This document shows positions 13,858 to 25,623 of a DNA stretch of 64,000 nt, piece by piece. The notes beneath the pieces are model-generated. The model was not told the DNA's origin and did not search any database. It was given only the letters and a program-made list of their open reading frames with translations. How positions within the stretch are numbered: the stretch's first letter is position 1; each line of letters starts with the position of its first letter. Both the position numbers and the translations under genes were made by a program. The DNA lies in contig CALYLW010000137.1 of assembly GCA_944989445.1 (NCBI GenBank), forward strand, positions 750,134-814,133, written 5' to 3'. The DNA is from Ampullaceana balthica. Lineage: Eukaryota > Mollusca > Gastropoda > Lymnaeidae.

Positions 13858-14216
13858 ATGTATTTTTATGACACTCCCACATGGAGATAAAAAATAATGC
13901 AAGCTTAAAAGGCTTATCCGTTTTGAGCTGAGCTACACTCGCGGTCGAAGAGGTGGCATGAAACATTTAGTTACGGAGAAAATTAGTCAATGATGGAATG
14001 TTAACAAATATCGGTATCAGACTTGTTTACTTTTATGTACTGGAGTTGTTGGTGAGAAATACAAACTAACAAAGACAGGATCAATAAATTGATGAATCTG
14101 TACACTGGATTTGTACTCAGGGTGTGTCATTTATTGGATAATTATTAAAAGATATGTATACCTTGTATGAGTACAAGGGTAAAATCTGTTTTTTAAAAAG
14201 TTAACAAAAACGCTCA
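13858..14216. other. Non-genic stretch
   Basis: No recognised feature. Confidence 0.45.
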
Positions 14217-16512
14217 TTGCCAACAACTCACAAACACAATGCCAACAACTCACAAACACAATGCCAACAACTCACAAACACAATGCGTACCAACAACTCA
14301 CAAACACATACCAACATTGCCAACAACTCACAAACACATACCAACATTGCCAACAACTCACAAACACAATGCATACCAACAACTCACAAACACAATACCA
14401 ACATTGCCAACAACTCACAAACACAATATCAACATTGCCAACAACTCACAAACACAATACCAACATTGCCAACATTGCCAACAACTCACAAACACAATAC
14501 CAACATTGCCAACAACTCGCAAACACAATGCCAACAACTCACAAACACAATGCCAACAACTCACAAACACATTGCCAACATTGCCAACAACTCACAAACA
14601 CAATACCAACATTGCCAACATTGCCAACAACCCACAAACACAATGCCAACAACTCACAAACACAATGCCAACATTGCCAACATTGCCAACAACTCACAAA
14701 CACAATGCCAACAACTCACAAACACAATACCAACATTGCCAACATTGCCAACAACTCGCAAACACAATGCCAACAACTCACAAACACAATGCCAACAACT
14801 CACAAATACATTGCCAACATTGCCAACAACTCACAAACACAATACCAACATTGCCAACAACTCACAAACACAATACCAACATTGCCAACAACTCATAAAC
14901 ACAATACCAACATTGCCAACAACTCACAAACACAATGCCAACAACTCACAAACACATTGCCAACATTGCCAACAACTCACAAACACAATATCAACATTGC
15001 CAACAACTCCCAAACACAATACCAACATTGCCAACAACTCACAAACACAATATCAACATTGCCAACAACTCACAAACACAATACCAACATTGCCAACAAC
15101 TCACAAACACAATACCAACATTGCCAACAACTCACAAACACAATACCAACATTGCCAACATTGCCAACAACTCACAAACACAATACCAACATTGCCAACA
15201 TTGCCAACAACTCACAAACACAATATCAACATTGCCAACATTGCCAACAACTCACAAACACAATACCAACATTGCCAACAACTCACAAACACAATACTAA
15301 CATTGCCAACATTGCCAACAACTCACAAACACAATACCAACATTGCCAACAACTCACAAACACAATACCAACATTACCAACATTGCCAACAACTCACAAA
15401 CACAATACCAACATTGCCAACATTGCCAACAACTCACAAACACAATATCAACATTGCCAACATTGCCAAAATTGCCAACATTGCCAACAACTCACAAACA
15501 CAATACCAACAACTCAAAAACACAATACCAACATTGCCAACATTGCCAACAACTCACAAACACAATACCAACAACTCACAAACACAATACCAACATTGCC
15601 AACATTGCCAACAACTCACAAACACAATACCAACAACTCACAAACACAATACCAACATTGCCAACATTGCCAACCACTCACAAACACAATATCAACATTG
15701 CCAACATTGCCAACAACTCACAAACACAATACCAACATTGCCAACAACTCACAAACACAATACCAACATTGCCAACAACTCACAAACACAATACCAACAT
15801 TGCCAACAACTCACAAACACAATACCAACATTGCCAACAACTCACAAACACAATACCAACATTACCAACATTGCCAACAACTCACAAACACAATACCAAC
15901 ATTGCCAACATTGCCAACAACTCACAAACACAATACCAACATTGCCAACATTGCCAACAACTCACAAACACAATACCAACAACTCACAAACACAATACCA
16001 AAATTGCCAACAACTCACAAACACAATATCAACATTGCCAACATTGCCAAAATTGCCAAAATTGCCAACATTGCCAACAACTCACAAACACAATACCAAC
16101 ATTTCCAACAACTCACAAACACAATGACAACATTGCCAACAACTCACAAACACAATACCAACATTTCCAACAACTCACAAACACAATGACAACATTGCCA
16201 ACAACTCACAAACACAATGACAACATTGCCAACAACTCACAAACACAATGACAACATTGCCAACAACTCACAAACACAATACCAACATTTCCAACAACTC
16301 ACAAACACAATGACAACATTGACAACAACTCACAAACACAATACCAACATTTCCAACAACTCACAAACACAATGACAACATTGACAACAACTCACAAACA
16401 CGATGCCAACAACTCACAAACACAATACCAACAAAGCCAACAACTCACAAACACACTCAATGTCAACAACTCACAAAAACACTAAATGCCAACAACTCAC
16501 AAACACACTAAA
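14217..16512. repeat. Modular minisatellite (22-base + variable 9-base modules)
   Basis: The array is built from a 22-base module (CCAACAACTCACAAACACAA plus two bases) and a 9-base module, CCAACATTG, that follows it zero, one, two or more times. Units are therefore 22, 31, 40 or more bases. Near 15460 and 16050 there are AAATTG variants of the 9-base module, and from about 16100 the module becomes ACAACATTG. None of the three plus frames has stops for long distances, giving overlapping frames of 636, 642 and 302 codons rich in Thr, Asn, His and Gln. I regard these as artefacts: they lie in overlapping frames, and the module copy number varies without regard to frame. Confidence 0.95.
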
Positions 16513-16517
16513 TGCCA

Positions 16518-16722
16518 ACAACTCGCCGACACACCGAATGTCGGCCGAGGCGTGGACATACCGAATGTCGGCCGAGTGCGTGGACACACCGAATGTCGGC
16601 CGAGGCGTGGACACACCGAATATCGGCCGAGGCGTGGACACACCGAATTTCGGCCGAGGCGTGGACACACCGAATGTCGGCCGAGGCGTGGACACACCAA
16701 ATGTCAGCCGAGGCGTGGAGAC
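16518..16722. repeat. 27-base CpG-rich minisatellite
   Basis: Seven or eight units containing GAATGTCGGCCGAGGCGTGG followed by ACACACC. It starts directly where the previous array ends, and the last Asn/Thr-type unit (CCAACAACTCGCCGACACAC) looks like a hybrid of both arrays. Confidence 0.93.
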
Positions 16723-17401
16723 AGGTACTCAAAATAAACCAACTTCCAACTCCGGACGGTGACGAATCCCCTTTGAGTGACGGGCCATGTCTCCGGGGGA
16801 CATTTACACCGGTGCGGCGTGTTAATGTGACGGACAGGCCTCGGCCCCGGGCTCCACTCTACACGCAAGAGGCTCTCATTTGTACTGCCATCGCCTGTCA
16901 CGTGTTCTTTGTGTTGCCAGCGCCGGGATGACAGAATGCTTCCTGAATCGGCATCCTGGACGAGCCGGGATGACGTCGAGAGGGGGGATCAAATCAGTAA
17001 TGTATGATGCGCCCGTTGGCGGTGGCCATACGGGGAGAAAGTGTAGGGGGAGGGGGGCTTACTCCTGTCCAAAGTCTTACGGGGCTTACTCCGCCCAGTT
17101 GTCGTCCTTTCAGCTTTGTTGGGGTACCCCGGGTCACGTGATTGTCTGGCTGCCGTGGTAATGACTGATGACACTTTTTCCTCTTTTTCGACGGACACGC
17201 CCCTAACGAAACAGACAGGTAGAGGAAAAATTAGTGTTATTGAGAGTCTGGGGACAGGGAGGAGGAGGGAGGGACATTCAATTAAAAGATGTAGAGGGGG
17301 GAGGGAAGAGTAAACCTTGCTATACTATTTGTTCAGGTTAGATCAAAGGTTTCTTTGTAAAGGTGAGTTGGTGAGGTATTACCTTTTTCATCAGGGTAGG
17401 G
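16723..17401. other. GC-richer non-genic spacer
   Basis: Unique sequence between two arrays, richer in GC and CpG than most of the window. Several short open frames occur, none recognised, and no splice-bounded exon could be argued. Confidence 0.4.
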
Positions 17402-20400
17402 CCATAAAGCTGTGGCAGTGTTGGTGGTAGGGGAACAGCAAGGCCATAAAGCTGTGGCAGTGTTGGTGGTAGGGGAACAGCAGGGCCATAAAGCTGTGGC
17501 AGTGTTGGTGGTAGGGGAACAGCAGGGACATAAAGCTGTGGCAGTGTTGGTGGTAGGGGAACAGCAGGGCCATAAAGCTGTGGCAGTGTTGGTGGTAGGG
17601 GAACAGCAGGGCCATAAAGCTGTGGCAGTGTTGGTGGTAGGGGAACAGCAGGGACATAAAGCTGTGGCAGTGTTGGTGGTAGGGGAACAGCAGGGCCATA
17701 AAGCTGTGGCAGTGTTGGTGATAGGGGAACAGCAGGGCCATAAAGCTGTGGCAGTGTTGGTGGTAGGGGAACAGCAGGGCCATAAAGCTGTGGCAGTGTT
17801 GGTGGTAGGGGAACAGCAGGGCCATAAAGCTGTGGCAGTGTTAGCGGTAGGGGAACAGCAGGGCCATAAAGCTGTGGCAGTGTTGGTGGTAGGGGAACAG
17901 CAGGGCCATAAAGCTGTGGCTGAGTTGGTGGTAGGGGAACAGCAGGGACATAAAGCTGTGGCAGTGTTGGCGGTAGGGGAACAGCAGGGACATAAAGCTG
18001 TGGCAGTGTTGGCGGTAGGGGAACAGCAGGGCCATAAAGCTGTGGCTGAGTTGGTGGTAGGGGAACAGCAGGGACATAAAGCTGTGGCAGTGTTGGTGGT
18101 AGGGGAACAGCAGGGACATAAAGCTGTGGCAGTGTTGGTGGTAGGGGAACAGCAGGGACATAAAGCTGTGGCAGTGTTGGTGGTATGGGAACAGCAGAAC
18201 CAAAAAGCTGTGGCAGTGTTGGTGGTAGGGGAACAGCAGGGCCATAAAGCTGTGGCAGTGTTGGTGGTAGGGGAACAGCAGGGACATAAAGCTGTGGCAG
18301 TGTTGGTGGTAGGGGAACAGCAGGGACATAAAGCTGTGGCAGTGTTGGTGGTAGGGGAACAGCAGGGCCATCAAGCTGTGGCAGTGTTGGTGGTAGGGGA
18401 ACAGCAGGGCCATAAAGCTGTGGCAGTGTTGGTGGTAGGGGAACAGCAGGGACATAAAGATGTGGCAGTGTTGGTGGTAGGGGAACAGCAGGGACATAAA
18501 GCTGTGGCAGTGTTGGTGGTAGGGGAACAGCAGGGACATAAAGCTGTGGCAGTGTTGGTGGTAGGGGAACAGCAGGGACATAAAGCTGTGGCAGTGTTGG
18601 TGGTAGGGGAACAGCAGGGCCATAAAGCTGTGGCAGTGTTGGTGGTAGGGGAACAGCAGGGCCATAAAGCTGTGGCAGTGTTGATGGTAGGGGAACAGCA
18701 GGGCCATAAAGCTGTGGCAGTGTTGGTGGTAGGGGAACAGCAGTGACATAAAGCTGTGGCAGTGTTGGTGGTAGGGGAACAGCAGGGCCATAAAGCTGTG
18801 GCAGTGTTGGTGGTAGGGGAACAGCAGGGAAATAAAGCTGTGGCAGTGTTGGTGGTAGGGGAACAGCAGGGCCATAAAGCTGTGGCAGTGTTGGTGGTAG
18901 GGGAACAGCAGGGCCATAAAGCTGTGGCAGTGTTGGTGGTAGGGGAACAGCAGGGCCATAAAGCTGTGGCAGTGTTGGTGGTAGGGGAACAGCAGGGCCA
19001 TAAAGCTGTGGCAGTGTTGGTGGTAGGGGAACAGCAGGGCCATAAAGCTGTGGCAGTGTTGGTGGTAGGGGAACAGCAGAACCATAAAGCTGTGGCAGTG
19101 TTGGTGGTAGGGGAACAGCAGGGCCATAAAGCTGTGGCAGTGTTGGTGGTATGGGAACAGCAGAACCATAAAGCTGTGGCAGTGTTGGTGGTAGGGGAAC
19201 AGCAGATCCAAAAAGCTGTGGCAGTGTTGGTGGTAGGGGAACAGCAGGGCCATAAAGCTGTGGCAGTGTTGGTGGTATGGGAACAGCAGAACCATAAAGC
19301 TGTGGCAGTGTTGGTGGTAGGGGAACAGCAGAACCATAAAGCTGTGGCAGTGTTGGTGGTAGGGGAACAGCAGGGCCATAAAGCTGTGGCAGTGTTGGTG
19401 GTAGGGGAACAGCAGAAACATAAAGCTGTGGCAGTGTTGGTGGTAGGGGAACAGCAGAACCATAAAGCTGTGGCAGTGTTGGTGGTAGGGGAACAGCAGG
19501 GCCATAAAGCTGTGGCAGTGTTGGTGGTAGGGGAACAGCAGAACCATCAAGCTGTGGCAGTGTTGGTGGTAGGGGAACAGCAGAACCATAAAGCTGTGGC
19601 AGTGTTGGTGGTAGGGGAACAGCAGGGCCATCAAGCTGTGGCAGTGTTGGTGGTAGGGGAACAGCAGGGCCATCAAGCTGTGGCAGTGTTGGTGGTAGGG
19701 GAACAGCAGAACCATAAAGCTGTGGCAGTGTTGGTGGTAGGGGAACAGCAGAACCATAAAGCTGTGGCAGTGTTGGTGGTAGGGGAACAGCAGGGCCATC
19801 AAGCTGTGGCAGTGTTGGTGGTAGGGGAACAGCAGAACCATAAAGCTGTGGCAGTGTTGGTGGTAGGGGAACAACAGAACCATAAAGCTGTGGCAGTGTT
19901 GGTGGTAGGGGTACAGCAGGGCCATCAAGTTGTGGCAGTGTTGATGGTAGGGGAACAGCAGGGCCATCAAGCTGTTGCAGTGTTGGTGGTAGGGGAACAG
20001 CAGAACCATAAAGCTGTGGCAGTGTTGGTGGTAGGGGAACAGCAGGGCCATCAAGCTGTGGCAGTGTTGGTGGTAGGGGAACAGCAGGGCCATCAAGCTG
20101 TGGCAGTGTTGGTGGTAGGGGAACAGCAGAACCATAAAGCTGTGGCAGTGTTGGTGGTAGGGGAACAGCAGAACCATCAAGCTGTGGCAGTGTTGGTGGT
20201 AGGGGAACAGCAGGGCCATCAAGCTGTGGCAGTGTTGGTGGTAGGGGAACAGCAGAACCATAAAGCTGTGGCAGTGTTGGTGGTAGGGGAACAGCAGGGC
20301 CATAAAGCTGTGGCAGTGTTGGTGGTAGGGGAACAGCAGGGCCATCAAGCTGTGGCAGTGTTGGTGGTAGGGGAACAGCAGAACCATAAAGCTGTGGCAG

Positions 20401-21822
20401 TGTTGGTGGTAGGGGAACAGCAGGGCCATAAAGCTGTGGCAGTGTTGGTGGTATGGGAACAGCAGAACCATAAAGCTGTGGCAGTGTTGGTGGTAGGGGA
20501 ACAGCAGAACCATAAAGCTGTGGCAGTGTTGGTGGTAGGGGAACAGCAGGGCCATAAAGCTGTGGCAGTGTTGGTGGTAGGGGAACAGCAGAACCATAAA
20601 GCTGTGGCAGTGTTGGTGGTAGGGGAACAGCAGAACCATAAAGCTGTGGCAGTGTTGGTGGTAGGGGAACAGCAGGGCCATAAAGCTGTGGCAGTGTTGG
20701 TGGTAGGGGAACAGCAGAACCATAAAGCTGTGGCAGTGTTGGTGGTAGGGGAACAGTAGGGCCATCAAGCTGTGGCAGTGTTGGTGGTAGGGGAACACCA
20801 GGGCCATCAAGCTGTGGCAGTGTTGGTGGTAGGGGAACAGCAGAACCATAAAGCTGTGGCAGTGTTGGTGGTAGGGGAACAGCAGAACCATAAAGCTGTG
20901 GCAGTGTTGGTGGTAGGGGAACAGCAGAACCATAAAGCTGTGGCAGTGTTGGTGGTAGGGGAACAGCAGGGCCATAAAGCTGTGGCAGTGTTGGTGGTAG
21001 GGGAACAGCAGGGCCATCAAGCTGTGGTAGTGTTGGTGGTAGGGGAACAGCAGGGCCATAAAGCTGTGGCAGTGTTGGTGGTAGGGGAACAGCAGGGCCA
21101 TAAAGCTGTGGCAGTGTTGGTGGTAGGGGAACAGCAGGGCCATAAAGCTGTGGCAGTGTTGGTGGTAGGGGAACAGCAGGGCCATAAAGCTGTGGCAGTG
21201 TTGGTGGTAGGGGAACAGCAGGGACATAAAGCTGTGGCAGTGTTGGCGGTAGGGGAACAGCAGGGACATAAAGCTGTGGCAGTGTTAGCCGTAGGGGAAC
21301 AGCAGGGCCATAAAGCTGTGGCAGTGTTGGTGGTAGGGGAACAGCAGGGCCATAAAGCTGTGGCAGTGTTGGTGGTAGGGGAACAGCAGGGACATAAAGC
21401 TGTGGCAGTGTTGGTGGAAGGGGAACAGCAGGGCCATAAAGCTGTGGCAGTGTTAGGCCGTAGGGGAACAGCAGAACCATAAAGCTGTGGCAGTGTTGGC
21501 CGTAGGGGAACAGCAGGGCCATAAAGCTGTGGCAGTGTTAGTGGTAGGGGAACAGCAGGGCCATAAAGCTGTGGCAGTGTTGGTGGTAGGGGAACAGCAG
21601 GGCCATCAAGCTGTGGCAGTGTTGGTGGTAGGGGAACAGCAGAACCATAAAGCTGTGGCAGTGTTGGTGGTAGGGGAACAGCAGGGCCATAAAGCTGTGG
21701 CAGTGTTGGTGGTAGGGGAACAGCAGGGCCATAAAGCTGTGGCAGTGTTGGTGGTAGGGGAACAGCAGGGCCATAAAGCTGTGGCAGTGTTGGTGGTAGG
21801 GGAACAGCAGGGTTATAAAGCA
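17402..21822. repeat. 42-base minisatellite, about 105 units
   Basis: Unit of 42 bases containing CATAAAGCTGTGGCAGTGTT then GGTGGTAGGGGAACAGCAGG. Variation concentrates in the last bases of the unit: CAGGGCCAT, CAGGGACAT and CAGAACCAT types, plus CCATCAAG for CCATAAAG. The CAGAACC type is confined mostly to 19070-20960, while CAGGGACAT types sit near both ends. Because 42 is divisible by three and the minus-strand unit has no stop in any frame, very long frames exist: 1394 codons at 17338-21522 and 1142 codons at 17841-21269 on the minus strand, and a 667-codon plus frame. A one-base insertion near 21454 shifts frame. The variant bases are non-synonymous in the main frames, so nothing points to selection on protein. 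Confidence 0.97.
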
Positions 21823-22614
21823 GGACCGTTTTTATTTGGGCCTTCTATTTCAAAGAGCCCATACTCAAAGACCCCTCGAAATGCTAGGTTAAAAATGTAC
21901 TAATTAAAACTAAGATAGTATGGCTAATTTTGGGCGAAAATCGACGATTTTTTCTGGTCGTTTGGTGGTCTATTTAGAATACCCGAAAATGTCTTGTTAA
22001 GTTAAACTTACATTCGCGTTTGTCTTATGTGTGTGGGTAAACAACTGTATACCGTGAACATCTTTCGACCTTGCAAATATTTTCTAAAAATAATATTGGA
22101 TGATCCAAGCAATAATGTAAAGTAATACAAAATAGTTGAATGGTGTATCATTAATGGTGTACCATTAATTAGTACTTCAGGGGCCACAGACTCTGTTACA
22201 TAGTTTAAAATCTCTCACTTGACTAACAAGGAGGCCTGATAGAGTATAAAAACAGACAAAATTCAAGAGTACATTATATGCAAACTAAAGTAGTTATTGA
22301 ATTATTCACTGTCAAAAGACAATTCTGCAAATTTGAGTATCTATACACTAAATTGAGCATAGATCTAAATATCGTTCTATTTTCTGTAGCGTGCTTAAAA
22401 TTGTGCCCAAGGGCATGCAGTATTTGACTGTTTGGCGTATGCCACCATTTATAGAATGCGGAGAATAATATTTTTTTCAAATAAATTTTAGAGCTTACGC
22501 AGTTTAATTAAAATATGTACCTTTTATAAAACTGCAACAAAGCAATAATTTTTTAAATTAGAAAAACCGTTAAAAAGAGCTATAGTTTCTTTTTAATTGC
22601 CGAAAATGGGGATG
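21823..22614. other. AT-rich non-genic stretch
   Basis: No recognised feature. Confidence 0.45.
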
Positions 22615-23275
22615 TAGTGGCGTCACTATGGGGTGCTGACCGCACAGAGTGACACCATCATAAGGGGTTGATACAAAAGAGTAAAATTCTGTGCGTTCCC
22701 TTTATTTGGCACTGGCAGACTCGGAGGAGGACTTTGGGGTAAGTCGTGAGCAATGTTCCATTAAAGCTGCGCGGCCGCGCAGATATCTGACCGACGCCGT
22801 GTATGAGTGTAGAATTACCGCGCATCAAATTTGGTTAAATATTGCACACAGAATCGATGCTGTGATACTTTGTCCAAGAGTTATTTTGATGTTTTTTTTA
22901 AAATCCCATGTATTAACTTGCTTTGTAAGTTTAATCGGACATCCGAACCGACTATTTGTTTATAATTCTTTCACGTGCCAGTTCAGTTCACGCGTTGACG
23001 CCGACCGTCGATGTTCACACCCCCTACCGTCGCTGCGCCCGGCTTTAAACCAAGGGGAGGTAATTCTGCTTCAGTCTGTAAATGTCGCGTTTAAACATAA
23101 TCACTACTTTTAGTTATGTCTCATATATAAGGGATTTATAGTCAAAAACTTTGTATTTACATCTGTTTATTAACTTTATACACGGACAAACGAACCTTGG
23201 AGGGAAAGTTCGTTGTAAGGTGGTTACATATTGAGCTACCGCAAAGGGTTGACACCAACCCTAGTGACGCCTCTA
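22615..23275. mobile_element. hAT-like element with TAGTGGCGTCACTA ends
   Basis: Left end TAGTGGCGTCACTATGGGGT and right end AACCCTAGTGACGCCTCTA form an imperfect inverted repeat; GTGACACCATCA near 22650 and TTGACACCAACC at 23250 are a second inverted pair inside it. The flanks TGGGGATG and TGGGGGAG match at 6 of 8 positions. A 140-codon open frame at 22691-23113 matches nothing I know. The right part holds a family R fragment (23109-23152), so the element is composite. Confidence 0.6.
23109..23152 (-). mobile_element. Family R terminal fragment
   Basis: Contains AGTTATGTCTCATATATAAG followed by GGATTTATAGTCAAAAA, the reverse complement of the left end seen at 31237, 35868 and 55282. It lies inside the hAT-like element 22615-23275. 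Confidence 0.55.
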
Positions 23276-24044
23276 TGGGGGAGGATATGGGAAGAAAAAG
23301 ATTACTGATCTTTTGACTGATTTATGTCCTGCATGAAACGGGTGCGTGTTCATGGTAAAGAGATACATATAAATTATATTTAATATCTATATATATATAT
23401 ATATATATATCGTAAAGGAAATAGCAATATGTCATTATGGGAATTGTTTATTCCAGCTACAGACTCGAATCTTTATAGTATGAATAAAAATGAAGGTCAT
23501 TATCGTGCAAGATGAGTTACTTGAATTGGTACTTGAAACTGGTCTGATATAATAAAACAATATAATTTGCAATTGTCACGCAAGTCAGTCAGTCTGTCCT
23601 GACGCTACTAATTTTAGAAAGCACGGAAAACCAAATTACTGCACCAATGCACCAAAAGGTGTGCAAATTAAAGATGCGCTGTAAAAAATATTAAATGACG
23701 TCATTGATTTAGCTCATATTTTCAATTTTAGAAAAGGGAACATTGTAAAAAGAGAATTAGATGGTGGTTAATTATAAAATAAAAAAACAAACGGGGCGCC
23801 GTAGGCCCCTATTATTAAATACTTTGTGTACATTTCAGAAAGTTTAATATTTCGTATTTATCAAACAAGGACAAGTTAGTTGGGCTTTTGAAAAAGGTCG
23901 GTGCCGTAGGACTCTAAAAAAAGTGCATTTTTTATAAAATAAATAGATTTCAGCTGAAAACTTCCGTCATTTTTGATGGGTGTACGCTAGTATAGATATA
24001 GTTTATCACATTATTTTCTAGGATAGAATAGCCTAAGCCAAAAC
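23276..24044. other. Non-genic stretch
   Basis: Contains a short TA run near 23387-23410. No gene or bounded element recognised. Confidence 0.45.
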
Positions 24045-24223
24045 CAGAGCCGTCTTTACACCAATTTGGGCCCCCGGGCAAAGAAATAGTGTTGGGCCCC
24101 TCCCCCGCAGGAATAAAAAATAAATATACATAATATATACCAATAAACATATTCCCATGGGGCCCCTATGCCCGTGGGCCCCCGGACAAATTCCCAACTG
24201 GCCTATGCGTTAAGACGGCCCTG
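24045..24223. mobile_element. hAT-like MITE, CAGNGCCGTCTTA family
   Basis: Ends are CAGAGCCGTCTTTACA and GCGTTAAGACGGCCCTG, an inverted repeat of about 13 bases. Inside lie facing GGGCCCCCGGGC and GGGCCCCCGGAC blocks. The length is 179 bases. The target duplication is not convincing (5 of 8), so the superfamily is inferred from end style only. Confidence 0.65.
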
Positions 24224-24298
24224 CCTAGAACTCATTACACGATACCAGGGTTCGGGGAACAGGGGTAAATTAACTTCATTGGTGTAAACACGAATTTT

Positions 24299-24337
24299 GT
24301 AATAATAATAATAATAATAATAATTTTGTATGTTATA

Positions 24338-24377
<40 letters not shown>
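24299..24377. repeat. (AAT)n and (ATT)n in inverted arrangement
   Basis: An AAT run (about 24299-24323) is followed after about 17 bases by an ATT run (about 24341-24376), so the two can pair as a hairpin. Confidence 0.9.
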
Positions 24378-24527
24378 TGGTGAGGGGGGGTGTAGACTTA
24401 TTAATTGGCATATAAAATCCGTTAGAGCCCGCGCCTGGTGGGGGTAATTTCAACATAAAATTCTATATTTTGGGGTATCATGCAAAAAAGTTCAGCAACC
24501 CCTGCACTATACCGCTATACCCTCCAT

Positions 24528-24704
24528 CAATGTTCCCTCTAAGGCTCGTTGATCCGTTTGCAAAGTAAAAAAAACAAACTCGTATGCGAAGTTGCACAAC
24601 ATCCATTTGGGGGGGGGGTGTGGGGGGCAATATTTTAAAAAATTTGCTGAGGGGTAATTCCTAACAGCTGCGCGTCGTTGGTCAGAATATTGCGCGGAAC
24701 GTTG
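24528..24704. mobile_element. CAATGTTCC-type MITE
   Basis: Left end CAATGTTCCCTCTAAGGCTC and right end GCGCGGAACGTTG share an inverted CAATGTTCC/GGAACGTTG. The flanks CCCTCCAT and CCGCCCAT agree at 6 of 8, compatible with a hAT-size duplication. The inner words CGTTGATCCG and GTTGCACA recur at 52025-52070. Confidence 0.55.
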
Positions 24705-25488
24705 CCGCCCATATATGTCATATGCCTTACGTAAAACAACATACAAGGAATACCAAGACTTTATGGAAACAATTTTTTTCGTGTAATTCACACAACCGTT
24801 ATCAAGGTAATGTCTGCTTTGATTTGCTTGTAGATCTGAGCAAGCGACAACACGCGACTCAATGTTTGATATCGACTCGTTTTGGCATCGTCCACTTGAT
24901 GGAGAAATACAAACCCGAGAACTAACCCGACGCACGGGGACATAAACACCGTCTCCCCGACATCTTGGATTACCCAGAATGCTTTCTGTTCCCCTTATCA
25001 CCACCCCTGTCTTGGCTTATCATAATTAATTAGTTGTAAACACCCCCCGCCACCGCTTTCCCGCCACCAGTTTCGGGGAAGTCCGCGACGTCTCTGTAAA
25101 TATGTCAAGAATGTGCAGGCATGCGCAGTGTACGAATAACATGCCGCCATCTTATGACGTCTGCACGCAGATAACTAGTGTTGTCACCGACATCGACCTC
25201 AATTACTCTGCTCTCGTTATTCTCCAGACCGTCTGCGGTAGTCGTCTCCCTTTGGATGCGCCATGTTTGCTGTAGAGTGATGTATCTGCTACCCACATTG
25301 AAAATTGTGTCCTGTCTATTTTCAGCGCGCATAAATCTATTTCGTGTGATAGTCGTGCCAAGTAAATCTGTACACCGAGAAATAACGGATTACCACGGAG
25401 CGAAGAAGTCACTGAAGGAACTCCTGGAATCGGCGAGTGCAACAATGCAAATTGAACAAAATAAACACACACAAACACACACAATCAT
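24705..25488. other. Non-genic stretch, GC-richer in the middle
   Basis: Several overlapping short frames, including a 165-codon minus frame at 24507-25004 that begins inside the MITE. None has a recognisable domain. Confidence 0.4.
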
Positions 25489-25623
25489 GGGGCCGTCCAT
25501 AAATGACGTCACGCACCGAGGGGAAAAAAAGGGGGGGTCTAAGTTTTTGTGACAAAGTGTGACGAGGGGGTAGGGGGGTTAAAAATCGGCCCAAATCGCG
25601 TGACGTCATTTATGGACGGCCCC
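25489..25623. mobile_element. Short MITE with long inverted repeats, GGGGCCGTCCATAAATGACG family
   Basis: The element is 135 bases. The ends GGGGCCGTCCATAAATGACG and its complement at 25604-25623 form a near-perfect inverted repeat of about 26 bases. Subterminal GTGACAAAGTGTGACGAGGG plus a G run is the family signature. Longer relatives occur at 31981, 39721 and 52326. The target duplication cannot be fixed here because the boundary falls in a G/C run. Confidence 0.85.

Noticed and set aside
14217..16251. Overlapping plus-strand frames of 636, 642 and 302 codons as protein genes
   Set aside because: They come from a stop-free tandem unit, lie in overlapping frames, and the 9-base module varies without regard to frame.
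17402..21822. CRISPR array
   Set aside because: Units are contiguous without unique spacers, no cas genes, and the sequence is animal-like.
24507..25004. 165-codon minus-strand frame as a gene
   Set aside because: Begins within a MITE and shows no recognisable motif; length is within chance for this GC content.
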